DNA of 64,000 nucleotides, taken from NCBI GenBank assembly GCA_963777515.1, contig CAVZQU010000014.1:1-64000 (forward strand), given 5' to 3'. The translations under genes and the position numbers were made by a program. Positions within the stretch are counted from its first letter, which is position 1. The number at the start of each line of letters is the position of its first letter. The notes beneath the pieces were generated by a model. The model worked only from the letters and a program-made list of their open reading frames with translations. It was not told the DNA's origin and searched no databases. Origin of the DNA: CAVSWT01 sp963777515 (GTDB taxonomy: Bacteria; Bacteroidota; Ignavibacteria; Ignavibacteriales; Ignavibacteriaceae). Below, piece by piece: positions 45,913-55,726 of this stretch.

Positions 45913-46060
45913 AGACATTTTAAAATGTGAGGTTCACTTCCGTAATGCACTTCAAGTATATTAACTTAGAAATTAGAATATTTATTATTTTATGATTTGT
46001 TATTTAGAATTGATAATTTTTAGTAATTAAATTTCTAAATAATTGTTTTAGCTTTGAATT

Positions 46061-46756
46061 TTGAACAAAAGTAATTTCATTTCTCTTCGTATTATCCTTT
46101 ATCTAATAATCATTTTTTTAATATCTCTAATTCTTTATTACAAAATTTCAACTTCGCCTAGATTTGAAGATTTACTTATAAGCTTAGCAGCAACAGTTTT
46201 AGGAATTATTATTACTTTATTATTAGTGGAAAGATCAATAAAAAGAAATGAAAAGAAAGAATGGGAAGAATTTGAAAGTTTAGTAAAGAAACAGATTATT
46301 GAAATTCTTTTCACATTATGTAACTATTGCAATATAACTTCTACTCTATGGGAAAACTATCTACAAATATTTAAAGAAGAGATAGATACAAAGGATAAGA
46401 TTATTCAGTATATCAATTTTTACAACTCATCTGAAAATAATTTAGACTACATAAGAAAAATTGTTGATGATGATCACTTAATAGACTTTTTTTCAGTCGG
46501 TTATAAGAATGTTTTTAATAAAATAGACGATCTTTTTCGGCTTTATAATGATAAACTATCTGCAAAACAATCGACGCTAATAATAAATTTAAAACAAAAT
46601 TTATTTTCATTGAGCAATAATATGGACACATTTTCTATGTTTAATATTGCAATTAAAGAATTAAAAGCTAAAATAGAAATTGGCCACATGAATGATTTTA
46701 AGGAAAATGTATCTAAAACCATTTTAACTATTAAAAAACTAATTGAAGTCTTTTAA
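46061..46756 (+). CDS. Unknown protein with two N-terminal membrane helices
   Basis: Not recognised. 231 residues from a TTG start. Two adjacent helices (IILYLIIIFLISLILYYKI and LLISLAATVLGIIITLLLVERS) are followed by a charged cytoplasmic domain of about 165 residues, mostly helical, with LFRLYNDKLSAKQSTLIINLKQNL. The layout recalls membrane-tethered effector or sensor proteins of defence or stress loci, without proof. It converges on priA (6-base gap) and lies between the two copies of the priA 3' end, so it looks like inserted cargo. Very AT-rich. Confidence 0.65.
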   Translation: MNKSNFISLRIILYLIIIFLISLILYYKISTSPRFEDLLISLAATVLGIIITLLLVERSIKRNEKKEWEEFESLVKKQIIEILFTLCNYCNITSTLWENYLQIFKEEIDTKDKIIQYINFYNSSENNLDYIRKIVDDDHLIDFFSVGYKNVFNKIDDLFRLYNDKLSAKQSTLIINLKQNLFSLSNNMDTFSMFNIAIKELKAKIEIGHMNDFKENVSKTILTIKKLIEVF

Positions 46757-46762
46757 CATTTA

Positions 46763-49229
46763 TCAAATTATACTCTGCGGGTCAACATCATAAAAAAGTT
46801 TTACATCTTTGTATCGTGACTTACGGTTAAATTCAATCCATGAATTTAAAATTGCTTTCCTTAAAACTCCCCCGCCCTTATCAGCTTCTTTTGAACTTTT
46901 AACTAAAATATGAAACCGGTAATTTCCTTTTAGCTTGGCAATTAAAGCTGTGGTTGGAGTAGAAATATTCAGCCATTTTCTGTATGCCGTAAGCTCTTTA
47001 AAAAAATCTGTTATAGCGCCGCGTGCTTTTTGTTCATTTGTATCTTTTGCTTCAATCAATGCGATATGTGTGAAAGGAGGATAACCCATTTTTTCTCTAT
47101 CAATAATTTCCTTATTATAAAAACCTTTGTAGTCATTTTGCAAAACTTTTTGAAGCGCAAAGTGTTTTTCATTTTGCGTTTGAATAACCACTTCTCCCTT
47201 TACTTTACTTCTCCCAGCCCTGCCGGAAACTTGTGTAAGCAGTTGGAAAGTTCTTTCGTCAGCACGGAAATCCGGCAGCCATAAAGTAGTTTCTGCAGAA
47301 ATTACTCCCACTAAAGTAACCCGTGAAAAATCCAATCCTTTTGAAACCATCTGCGTTCCCACTAAAATATCAATATCCCCTTTTGCAAATTCAGTTAGAA
47401 TTTTACTTAAAGAAGATTTTCTTGAAATTGAATCCGAATCAATTCTTTTAATCGAAGCTTTAGGAAAATAAAATTCAAGTTCATCTTCTACTCTTTCAGT
47501 TCCCATCCCAAAATATTTTATAGAAAGTGATCCGCAATGTGTACAGGCTTTGGGCACTTCCCTAATCAATCCGCAATAATGGCACTGCAAAATATTTTTA
47601 TTTATATGATACACCATTGAAACAGAACAGTTTTCACAAGTTTCAATTTCATTGCAGTCATCACAATAAAGCTGGGTTGAAAATCCCCTCCTGTTTTGAA
47701 GAATTATTACTCCCTCTTGTTTCTTTAATCTGTTTTCAATTTTATCCAGTAAAACTTTGGAAAAAACACTTTCCATTCTTTTCTTTTTCTGTTCAACAGA
47801 CACATTTACTAATTCAATAAGAGGCAGTTGAGCATTGTCAATTCTCTCAGGCAGCTCAAGTAATTTATATTTTCCAGTCTTTGTATTGTACATACTTTCA
47901 ATTGAGGGAGTGGCTGAACCAAGTAAAACAGGACAATTATGATTTGTACCAAGAATTACAGCCGCATCCCGTGCATTATATTTGGGAATAATGTCGCTTT
48001 GCTTATAGCTTGCATCATGCTCTTCATCAACTACAATCAGTCCTATATTTTTTAATGGTGCAAACAATGCAGAACGGGCACCGATGACAACTTTATATTT
48101 TCCATTTAAAATTTTTCTCCACGAATCGTAACGCTCACCAATTGACATGCGGCTGTGCAGTACCGTTACTGTTTCACCAAAATTATTTATTAGTCTTGAA
48201 GTAATTTGAGGAGTTAAAGAAATTTCCGGGACAAGCAGCAAAGCTGTTTGATTTTGCAGCTAAAACTTTTTTTACCAGTTCAATATAAACTTGGGTTTTG
48301 CCACTCCCCGTTACCCCATGCAATAAAAAAGTTTGAAACTTCTTTATAGTTAAAAATTTTTCTGCTTCGCTAATTGCATTTTGCTGATCTTTTGAAAGCT
48401 TAAATTCAATAAGTTCTTCCGAAAAACTTTCGGAGTATCTTCTTTCTACTTCTTTTTCAAAAACAGTAATCATTCCCTTTGTCACCAAAGATTGAATTGA
48501 AGATTGAGAAGCTCCTGTCTTTTTTAAAAGAACTGACTGCCTAACATCCTTTTTCCTTTTTGAAATTAATTCAAGAAGAATACTAACTTGCTTAGGTGAT
48601 CTCGATTCAATTTCTGGTATAAATTCATAAACTTCAGAAACGGGCTTGGCAAGTTTAACATAGTTTGCTTTTTTTACTCTTACTTTAGCATCACCGATTT
48701 CATTAAGTGTAATTAAAGCGCCTTCTTTTTCAAGGCTTCTAACAACCGAATAAATATTTTTTTTCTTTATTGTTTTTTGAAGATATGTAAAGCTTATTTC
48801 ATCTTTTTCAGATAACACTTTTAAAATCTTTGAGCGAATTGTCTTTTTATCTTTTTCATTTTGTAAAAGTCTCTCAACAGTTTTATAATCAATGATTAAT
48901 TTTCTTTTAGATTCAATATCGGTTCCATATGGCACAGCAAGCTTTAATGCTTCCCCTAGAGATGATAAATAATAGTCGGAAATCCATTTATAAAATTTTA
49001 GTGAATTTTTAGTAAAAATTGGTTTGTCATCTAAAATATCATAAATAGGTTTTATTTCTTCTTTAATTTCAGTTTTTTCAGATAGCTTAATGATATATCC
49101 GGTTAGAGTTCTTTTTCCAAAAGGCACAACCGCCCGGATGCCAATTGCAATATCTTTTTCAAATTCTTTCGGGATTGAATAAGTGAATGAATTTCTAAAA
49201 GGAAGCGGGAATACAATTTCGGCAAACAT
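46763..49229 (-). CDS. priA: Primosomal helicase PriA, frameshifted
   Basis: Restarts stalled replication forks. The upstream frame (49229-48183) has the DNA-binding N-terminus (AEIVFPLPFRNSFTYSIP, VPFGKRTLTGYII) and Walker A (LHGVTGSGKTQVYIEL). The downstream frame (48241-46763) has the DEAH-type box (VVDEEHDASYKQSD), the Cys-rich zinc region (CDDCNEIETCENCS ... CHYCG ... CTHCG) and helicase motifs (GTQMVSKGLDF, QVSGRAGR). Removing one base at about 48252 joins VLAAK to QTALLLVPEIS, giving about 820 residues, normal for the family. A diverged copy of its last 49 bases lies at 45864-45912. Confidence 0.9.
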
Positions 49230-49267
49230 TTGTATAAATTAATTTATTCTAAAGATGGAATATAGTT

Positions 49268-50323
49268 TTAAACTACTGCAGGCTCAAGTAAGGTTAAAGT
49301 TTGTGCTAAAGAATCAAACTCAGCTTCTATCCCAAACGGCAAAGTAAATTTATTGGTAATATGTCCAAAAGACATCCCATAAGCTGTTGGCACTTTTAAC
49401 TTAGCCAATCTATCAAATAAAACTTCATCTAAACTAAATGAAGAACTAATGCCGGATTTTCTTGGATTTGGTTTTGAGTCCTCAAATACTCCAAGCATTA
49501 TCCCTTTAGCATTCTTAAATTTTCCGGCTTCAATCATTTGAGTAAGCATTCTATCGACTCTATAAGGCTGCTCACCCACTTCTTCTAAAAAAACTATTTT
49601 GTTTTCGCTATCTATATCGTATTGTGTTCCAATCAATGATACGACAATCGAGAGATTGCCTCCAACCAATTGTCCCGAAGATTTACCGCTTCTAATGGTA
49701 AAAGGGAAATACTCTTCACCGTTCTTGTTTTTATCATAATGAGGATTGTACAAAGTAAGTGTTTCCTGGGGTTCCATTAAAACCCATCTAAAGTAATCAA
49801 CGCTGTATTCGTTAAAAGTTGATATTCCTACTGGACCGTGAAAACATACTAGTCCAGTCTCTTTAAATATTCCATAAAGCAAAGCAGTAACATCGCTGTA
49901 GCCGATTAATACTTTAGGATTATTTTTAATCATATCATAATCAAGCAACGGAAGAATTCGTGAACATCCCCAGCCGCCGCGTGCGCAAACAATTCCGTCA
50001 ACATCTGTCCTTTTAAACATTTCATTTACATCAGAAGCTCTTTGTTCATCTGTTCCGCCAAAATAGCCGTATCTTGCTAAAATATTTTTAGTATATACGA
50101 CTTTAAATCCTAATGTCTCTAAATTTTCAATCGATTCTTTTAGTTCATCTTCATTAATAAAACTACCTGGAGCAATTAGCCCAAGTGTATCACCTTTTTT
50201 TAATCTTTTGGGTTTAATTATATTGTTTGAAGCGGGAACTAAGTTTGAAAATGTTTTCCCGGAAATTGTCGGAATTGCTAAAGCTGACAATGAAACGGAT
50301 TTTAAAAAATTTCTTCTTTGCAT
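49268..50323 (-). CDS. LD-carboxypeptidase (peptidase family S66)
   Basis: Cleaves the terminal D-alanine from murein tetrapeptides (L,D-carboxypeptidase) in peptidoglycan recycling. 351 residues. The N-terminus is a twin-arginine-like signal (QRRNFLKSVSLSALAIPTISG), unusual for the mostly cytoplasmic E. coli enzyme and implying export. The nucleophile is in IGYSDVTALLYG, with the upstream ARGGWGCSRILPLLD block, and the Glu/His part in FLEEVGEQPYRVDRML and MSFGHITNKFTLPFG. Confidence 0.88.
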   Translation of the reverse strand: MQRRNFLKSVSLSALAIPTISGKTFSNLVPASNNIIKPKRLKKGDTLGLIAPGSFINEDELKESIENLETLGFKVVYTKNILARYGYFGGTDEQRASDVNEMFKRTDVDGIVCARGGWGCSRILPLLDYDMIKNNPKVLIGYSDVTALLYGIFKETGLVCFHGPVGISTFNEYSVDYFRWVLMEPQETLTLYNPHYDKNKNGEEYFPFTIRSGKSSGQLVGGNLSIVVSLIGTQYDIDSENKIVFLEEVGEQPYRVDRMLTQMIEAGKFKNAKGIMLGVFEDSKPNPRKSGISSSFSLDEVLFDRLAKLKVPTAYGMSFGHITNKFTLPFGIEAEFDSLAQTLTLLEPAVV

Positions 50324-50362
50324 ATAAATTTTATATTGAGATTGTTCTGATTTTTTTTAGAA

Positions 50363-50440
50363 TAGAACACTGATTTAACGAATTAAACAGATCTTCGCGG
50401 ATTTAAGCCAATCTTTTTATCCGTTTGATCCGTGGTCTAT
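50363..50440. repeat. Dispersed repeat between lysA and LD-carboxypeptidase
   Basis: A stretch with AACACTGATTTAACG, TTCGCGGATTTAAGCC and TTATCCGTTTGATCCGTG. I recognise this as a type of short intergenic repeat found in many bacterial genomes. Its two halves are partly symmetric (CGGATTTAAGCC / TTATCCG). It lies against the lysA stop codon. Confidence 0.55.
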
Positions 50441-51705
50441 TGTATTTTCTCTACCTCGTCAAATAATAAATGATCCAATGTTTCCCGGCTTCTAATAATT
50501 TTAAACTTGTCTCCATCAACCATAACTTCCGGAGCGCGCCTTCTGGCATTATAGTTTGATGCCATTGTCATTCCGTATGCACCAGCAGACATAATTGCAA
50601 GATAGTCTCCTCTTTTACTTTCAGAAATCTCTCTATTCTTAGCAATAAAATCACCTGTCTCACATACAGGGCCAACAATGTCGGCATTTATATCTTTTTC
50701 ATTTCCATTTATGCCAACAGGCTGCACATGATGATAAGCTCCATAAATACTTGGGCGTAATAGATCGGTCATGGCTGCATCAATTACAATAAAATTTTTA
50801 TCATTATTATTTTTAGTATATAAAACCTCTGTCGCTAAAATACCTCCGTTTGCAGTTAAAGTTCTTCCTGGTTCAAAGAAAATATCGCAGTCAAGTTTTT
50901 TTAATGTAGGAAGAATCGCGTTTGCATAATCTGAATAAGAAAATGGTTTTTCTTCATTATACTTTACGCCAATTCCACCGCCTACATCAAAGTGTTTAAG
51001 TTTTATTCCGGATGATTTTAATTCAAAATAAACTTGCGATAATTTTTCTACTGCTTCCGCTAAAGGAGATATTGAGGTTATCTGTGAACCGATATGCATA
51101 TCTATTCCGGCAAAAGTAATATTTTTATATTTTTCACCATTTTTAAAAATCCTTAACGCATTTGTAGAATTTATTCCAAACTTATTTTGCTTTAATCCTG
51201 TTGAAATGTAAGGATGACTTTTTGCATCAACATCAGGATTTACTCTGATCGCAACTTCTGCTTTTTTCCCGATATTACCAGCAATCTCATCGATCATTTC
51301 AACTTCTTCTTCAGATTCCGCTTTTATCATTAATATATTATTTTCTAATGCAAACTGAATCTCACGAGAAGTTTTTCCAACCCCGCTCATTATCATTCTT
51401 TTAGGATCAGCACCGGCTTTGAGTGCCCTGTACAATTCTCCTTCAGAATTTACATCAATGCCTGCACCTAATTCATAAAAAGCTTTAATAACACTTAAGT
51501 TAAAATTAGACTTTGAAGCATAAAAAATAGTGTGAGGAATTTCTTTAAATGCCTCATTAAATTCATTGAATCTATCGGTAAAAAATTTCTTACTATAAAT
51601 ATAAACCGGTGTTCCGACCGACTTGGCTATTTCTTCAATAGAAACATTTTCACAATGGAGTTTATTGTTTTTGTATGTAAAATAATTTGATTCAAAATAT
51701 TGCAT
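50437..51705 (-). CDS. lysA: Diaminopimelate decarboxylase
   Basis: Last step of lysine synthesis: meso-diaminopimelate to lysine. 422 residues, fold-type III PLP enzyme. The PLP lysine is in IFYASKSNFN; other blocks are GAGIDVNSEGELYRAL, HPYISTGLKQNKFGI, FDVGGGIGVKY, EPGRTLTANGGILATEV and the C-terminal GPVCETGDFI with active-site Cys, followed by SAGAYGMTMASNYN. Complete and unbroken. Divergent from leuS. Confidence 0.95.
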   Translation of the reverse strand: MQYFESNYFTYKNNKLHCENVSIEEIAKSVGTPVYIYSKKFFTDRFNEFNEAFKEIPHTIFYASKSNFNLSVIKAFYELGAGIDVNSEGELYRALKAGADPKRMIMSGVGKTSREIQFALENNILMIKAESEEEVEMIDEIAGNIGKKAEVAIRVNPDVDAKSHPYISTGLKQNKFGINSTNALRIFKNGEKYKNITFAGIDMHIGSQITSISPLAEAVEKLSQVYFELKSSGIKLKHFDVGGGIGVKYNEEKPFSYSDYANAILPTLKKLDCDIFFEPGRTLTANGGILATEVLYTKNNNDKNFIVIDAAMTDLLRPSIYGAYHHVQPVGINGNEKDINADIVGPVCETGDFIAKNREISESKRGDYLAIMSAGAYGMTMASNYNARRRAPEVMVDGDKFKIIRSRETLDHLLFDEVEKIQ

Positions 51706-51833
51706 AATGAGTGTAAATTTCAGTTATTAGAAAGTTCAAACTTAATAAAAAAGAGATAAATACTTCAATTTGAATTCCCTTCTAATTTAGATAAATTTAT
51801 GATTCAATTTTTTAACCCTTATAAGAAAAATTT

Positions 51834-54290
51834 ATGCGATATCCATTTGCTGAAATAGAAAAAAAATGGCAAAAACATTGGGAAGAAAGTAAAATTTTCC
51901 AAACTGACCTTTCTTCAATAGATAATAAATTATATACGCTCGTAATGTTTATTTATCCCTCCGGTGCAAAGCTGCATTGCGGGCACTGGTATAATTACGG
52001 CCCCACAGATACCTGGGCAAGATTTAAAAAACTTAAAGGCTTTAATGTTTTTGAACCGATGGGTTATGATGCTTTCGGACTTCCGGCAGAAAATTATGCA
52101 ATCAAAACCGGTATCCATCCTTACGACAGTACAATAAAAAATATTGATGATATTCGCGTTCAGTTAAAGCACATGGGCTGCATGTATGACTGGGATGCTG
52201 AATTGATGACTTGCGATCCTAAGTATTATAAGTGGAATCAATGGTTATTTCTTCAGCTTTATAAAAAAGGCTTGGCTTATAGAAAAAATGCACCGGTTAA
52301 TTGGTGTCCAAATGACCAAACAGTTTTGGCAAATGAACAGGTTCAACCTGATGGAACTTGTGAAAGATGCGGAGCGATTGTAATACAGAAAAATCTAACT
52401 CAATGGTTTTTCAAAATTACGAATTATGCTGAAGAATTGTTATCCGGATTGGATACTATAAATTGGCCTGAAAAAACAAAGCTGATGCAGAGAAACTGGA
52501 TAGGGAAAAGTATCGGCGCCGAAGTAAATTTTAAAGTTGATGGGCACAAAGAGAAAATTAAAATTTTTACGACTCGTCCGGACACTTTGTTTGGGGCAAC
52601 CTATATGGTCCTCGCTCCTGAACATGTTTTGGTTGACGTTATAACAAAAGACGAATTCAAAAATAAAGTTGAAGAATACCGTGAATCAATTAAATCTATG
52701 TCTGAAATTGACAGAACTTCAACTGTAAAAGAAAAGACCGGGGTTAACACAGGTGCTTTCGCAATAAATCCGGTCAATAATAAAAAAATTCCAATATGGA
52801 TTGCCGATTATGTTTTAACTACTTATGGTACAGGTGCAATAATGGCTGTTCCAGGTCAAGATGAACGCGACTGGCAGTTTGCTGAGAAATTTGGATTAGA
52901 TATAATTAGAACCGTACAAACACCGAAAGATTTTGAAGGTAAAGCTTATACCGAAGATGGCCCGGCTATTAATAGTGAATTTCTTAATGGACTTCACGTA
53001 AAAGAGGCTAAAGATAATATTATTAAATGGCTGGAAGAAAATGGAATCGGAACAAGTAAAATTAATTATCGTTTAAGAGATTGGTTGATTTCACGGCAGC
53101 GTTATTGGGGAACACCAATTCCGATTATTCATTGTCCTAAATGCGGTGAAGTACCGGTTGATGAAAGAGATTTACCGGTTGAGCTTCCTTATGATGTTGA
53201 ATTTAAAAGAGATGGTAAATCTCCTTTAGTTTCAAACAAAAATTTTATGAACGTTAAATGCCCTAAATGCGGCGAAGAAGCAGAACGCGATCCAGATACA
53301 ATGGATACTTTTGTTGATTCCTCATGGTACTATTTCCGTTATCTTGATCCAGATGAAAAGGATTCAGCAATAAATACAAATCTTGCCGACGGATGGGTTC
53401 CAGTTGATATGTATGTCGGCGGCGCTGAACACGCAACAATGCATTTATTATATGCAAGATTCATTCATAAATTTTTAAGAGATATTGGATTAACAAAATC
53501 AGATGAACCTTTTAAAAACTTAATTCATCAAGGCACAATTACTAATCAAGGTGCTAAAATGTCTAAGTCGAAAGGTAATGTTGTAAACCCCGATGAGTTT
53601 ACAGTTAATTATGGTTCGGATGTTTTCAGACTGTACTTGATGTTTATGGGCCCTTATGAACTTGGAGGAGACTGGAGTGATAAGGGAATTTCCGGCACAG
53701 ACAGATTTGTGCAGCGAAGTTATGATTTGTTTGAAAGATTTTCTGCAAATATTAAAAGTGTTCAATCAAAAGATATTTATGAAATTAAAAAATTATCCGG
53801 AGAAGAAAAATCTGTTTATAAAAAGATAAATCAGACAATCAATAAGTATGATGAAGAAATAGTTAATTTCAGATTCAACACAGCCATTGCATCTTTGATG
53901 GAATTACTGAATGAGCTGATAAAAAATTTGGAAAAATGTTCTGTTGAAATTCAGAGTTACACATTAAAAAGATTTGCTGTACTCTTGGCACCTGTTGCTC
54001 CACATCTGGGAGAAGAATGTTGGCAATTAATTGGAAATGAAAATTCGCTATTTTCAAAGCCGGTTTGGTTTGAAGTTGACAAAAAAGCTTTAATAGAAGA
54101 TGAAGTTAATATTGCAGTGCAGGTTAATGGTAAATTACGCGCAACTATTTCTGTAGCAAATAACAGTGAGCAAGATATTGTTAAAAAACTTGCTTTGGAA
54201 GATGAAAAAGTTGCCAAACACATTGATGGGAAACAGATAGTTAAAGAAATCTTTGTGAAGAATAAAATTTTTAATATTGTAGTTAAATAA
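51834..54290 (+). CDS. leuS: Leucyl-tRNA synthetase
   Basis: 818 residues, class I. The HIGH motif reads HCGH in PSGAKLHCGHWYN, the KMSKS motif is exact (GAKMSKSKGNVVNPDE), and the editing domain contains the TTRPDTLFGATYMVLAPEH threonine-rich block. A zinc-like Cys set is seen at CPNDQ...CERCG. Intact in one frame. serS follows 33 bases later, so the two tRNA synthetases may share a transcript. Confidence 0.97.
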   Translation: MRYPFAEIEKKWQKHWEESKIFQTDLSSIDNKLYTLVMFIYPSGAKLHCGHWYNYGPTDTWARFKKLKGFNVFEPMGYDAFGLPAENYAIKTGIHPYDSTIKNIDDIRVQLKHMGCMYDWDAELMTCDPKYYKWNQWLFLQLYKKGLAYRKNAPVNWCPNDQTVLANEQVQPDGTCERCGAIVIQKNLTQWFFKITNYAEELLSGLDTINWPEKTKLMQRNWIGKSIGAEVNFKVDGHKEKIKIFTTRPDTLFGATYMVLAPEHVLVDVITKDEFKNKVEEYRESIKSMSEIDRTSTVKEKTGVNTGAFAINPVNNKKIPIWIADYVLTTYGTGAIMAVPGQDERDWQFAEKFGLDIIRTVQTPKDFEGKAYTEDGPAINSEFLNGLHVKEAKDNIIKWLEENGIGTSKINYRLRDWLISRQRYWGTPIPIIHCPKCGEVPVDERDLPVELPYDVEFKRDGKSPLVSNKNFMNVKCPKCGEEAERDPDTMDTFVDSSWYYFRYLDPDEKDSAINTNLADGWVPVDMYVGGAEHATMHLLYARFIHKFLRDIGLTKSDEPFKNLIHQGTITNQGAKMSKSKGNVVNPDEFTVNYGSDVFRLYLMFMGPYELGGDWSDKGISGTDRFVQRSYDLFERFSANIKSVQSKDIYEIKKLSGEEKSVYKKINQTINKYDEEIVNFRFNTAIASLMELLNELIKNLEKCSVEIQSYTLKRFAVLLAPVAPHLGEECWQLIGNENSLFSKPVWFEVDKKALIEDEVNIAVQVNGKLRATISVANNSEQDIVKKLALEDEKVAKHIDGKQIVKEIFVKNKIFNIVVK

Positions 54291-54323
54291 GTCAAATAAC
54301 AAAATTCAAAAGTCAAAAAATAT

Positions 54324-55601
54324 ATGCTCGATTTAAAATTTATACGTGAAAATCCTGAGTTAGTAAAACAAGGCGTTGAAAATAAAAATGAAAAAAGCCG
54401 CGTGGATGAAGTGCTTAAACTTGATGAAGAAAGAAGAAATTTAATTGTACAAGCAGATGAATTAAAATCTCAACGCAACCAAGTTTCTTCTCAAATACCA
54501 CAGATGAAAAAAGCCGGGCAGGATGTTTCCTCAGTGCTTGCAGAAATGAAAAGAGTATCCGACCAAATCGCAGAACTCGATTCAAACTTAAAGAATGTTC
54601 AGGAACAATTGGATGATATATTAATGTACATCCCGAACATTCCTCATTCATCTGTTCCGGTTGGAAAATCGGCAGCAGAAAATGTTGAAGTTCGTCAATG
54701 GCTTCCGGAAGAATTTTCATTTAAGAATGAAGAAAAAGTTTTAGATCATATTGAACTTGGCAAGAAATTAAAAATATTGGATTTTGAAAGAGGAGCTAAA
54801 ATTTCAGGTTCGGGTTTTCCTGTTTATTTAGGCAAAGGAGCGACTCTTGAAAGAGCCTTAATTAATTTTATGCTTGATTACCATCTCCAATATCATGGAT
54901 ACAGCGAAGTGTTTCCGCCTTTTTTGGTTAATAGAGATTCGATGAAAGGAACCGGTCAAATTCCTAAGATGGAAGACGACATGTATGCCATAGAAAAAGA
55001 CGGCCTCTTCCCTATTCCAACTGCGGAAGTTCCTATTACAAATATTTATAGAAATGATGTTTTGAGTGAAGGTGATTTGCCCATAAAATATGTAGGCTAT
55101 TCAGCATGTTTCAGAAGAGAAGCTGGTTCTTATGGAAAAGAATCAAAAGGATTTTTACGAGTTCATCAGTTTAACAAAGTTGAAATGGTGAAATTTGTTA
55201 AGCCGGAAAACTCCTTAAACGAATTAGAACTATTAGTAACTGATGCTGAAGATATTCTTAAAGCACTTAAAATTCCTTACAGAATATTATTGTTATGTAC
55301 CGGAGATTTAAGTTTCTCCGCAGCTAAATGCTATGACATTGAAACCTGGTCGCCTGCTGAAAACAAATGGCTTGAAGCATCTTCATGCAGCACATTTGAA
55401 AACTTCCAGGCACGCAGAGCAAATATTCGATTTAGAAATGAAGAAACTAAAAAATTGGAATTTGTTCACACATTAAACGGTTCCGGTTTAGCAACAAGCA
55501 GATTGATGGTTTCGATTCTTGAAAATTACCAAACACCTGAAGGTAAGATTATTGTTCCTAAAGCTCTGCAAAAATATACCGGTTTTGAGTTTATTGATTA
55601 G
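54324..55601 (+). CDS. serS: Seryl-tRNA synthetase
   Basis: 425 residues, class II. The N-terminal coiled-coil arm spans about residues 25-105 (VDEVLKLDEERRNLIVQADELKSQRNQVSSQI). Motif 2 is FRREAGSYGKESKGFLRVHQFNKVE and motif 3 is LNGSGLATSRLMVSILENYQ. Also SSCSTFENFQARR. Complete. Follows leuS on the same strand. Confidence 0.97.
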   Translation: MLDLKFIRENPELVKQGVENKNEKSRVDEVLKLDEERRNLIVQADELKSQRNQVSSQIPQMKKAGQDVSSVLAEMKRVSDQIAELDSNLKNVQEQLDDILMYIPNIPHSSVPVGKSAAENVEVRQWLPEEFSFKNEEKVLDHIELGKKLKILDFERGAKISGSGFPVYLGKGATLERALINFMLDYHLQYHGYSEVFPPFLVNRDSMKGTGQIPKMEDDMYAIEKDGLFPIPTAEVPITNIYRNDVLSEGDLPIKYVGYSACFRREAGSYGKESKGFLRVHQFNKVEMVKFVKPENSLNELELLVTDAEDILKALKIPYRILLLCTGDLSFSAAKCYDIETWSPAENKWLEASSCSTFENFQARRANIRFRNEETKKLEFVHTLNGSGLATSRLMVSILENYQTPEGKIIVPKALQKYTGFEFID

Positions 55602-55726
55602 TTCTTTATCTTTTTAACATTCATTCCAACTCTTTCAATTACAATTGTAATATTTGATTAATATCAAGTGAAATTGAGTTAAGGGGAATTTATAAAATTT
55701 TTCTTTGTATTTTTTGAAACTTATTT

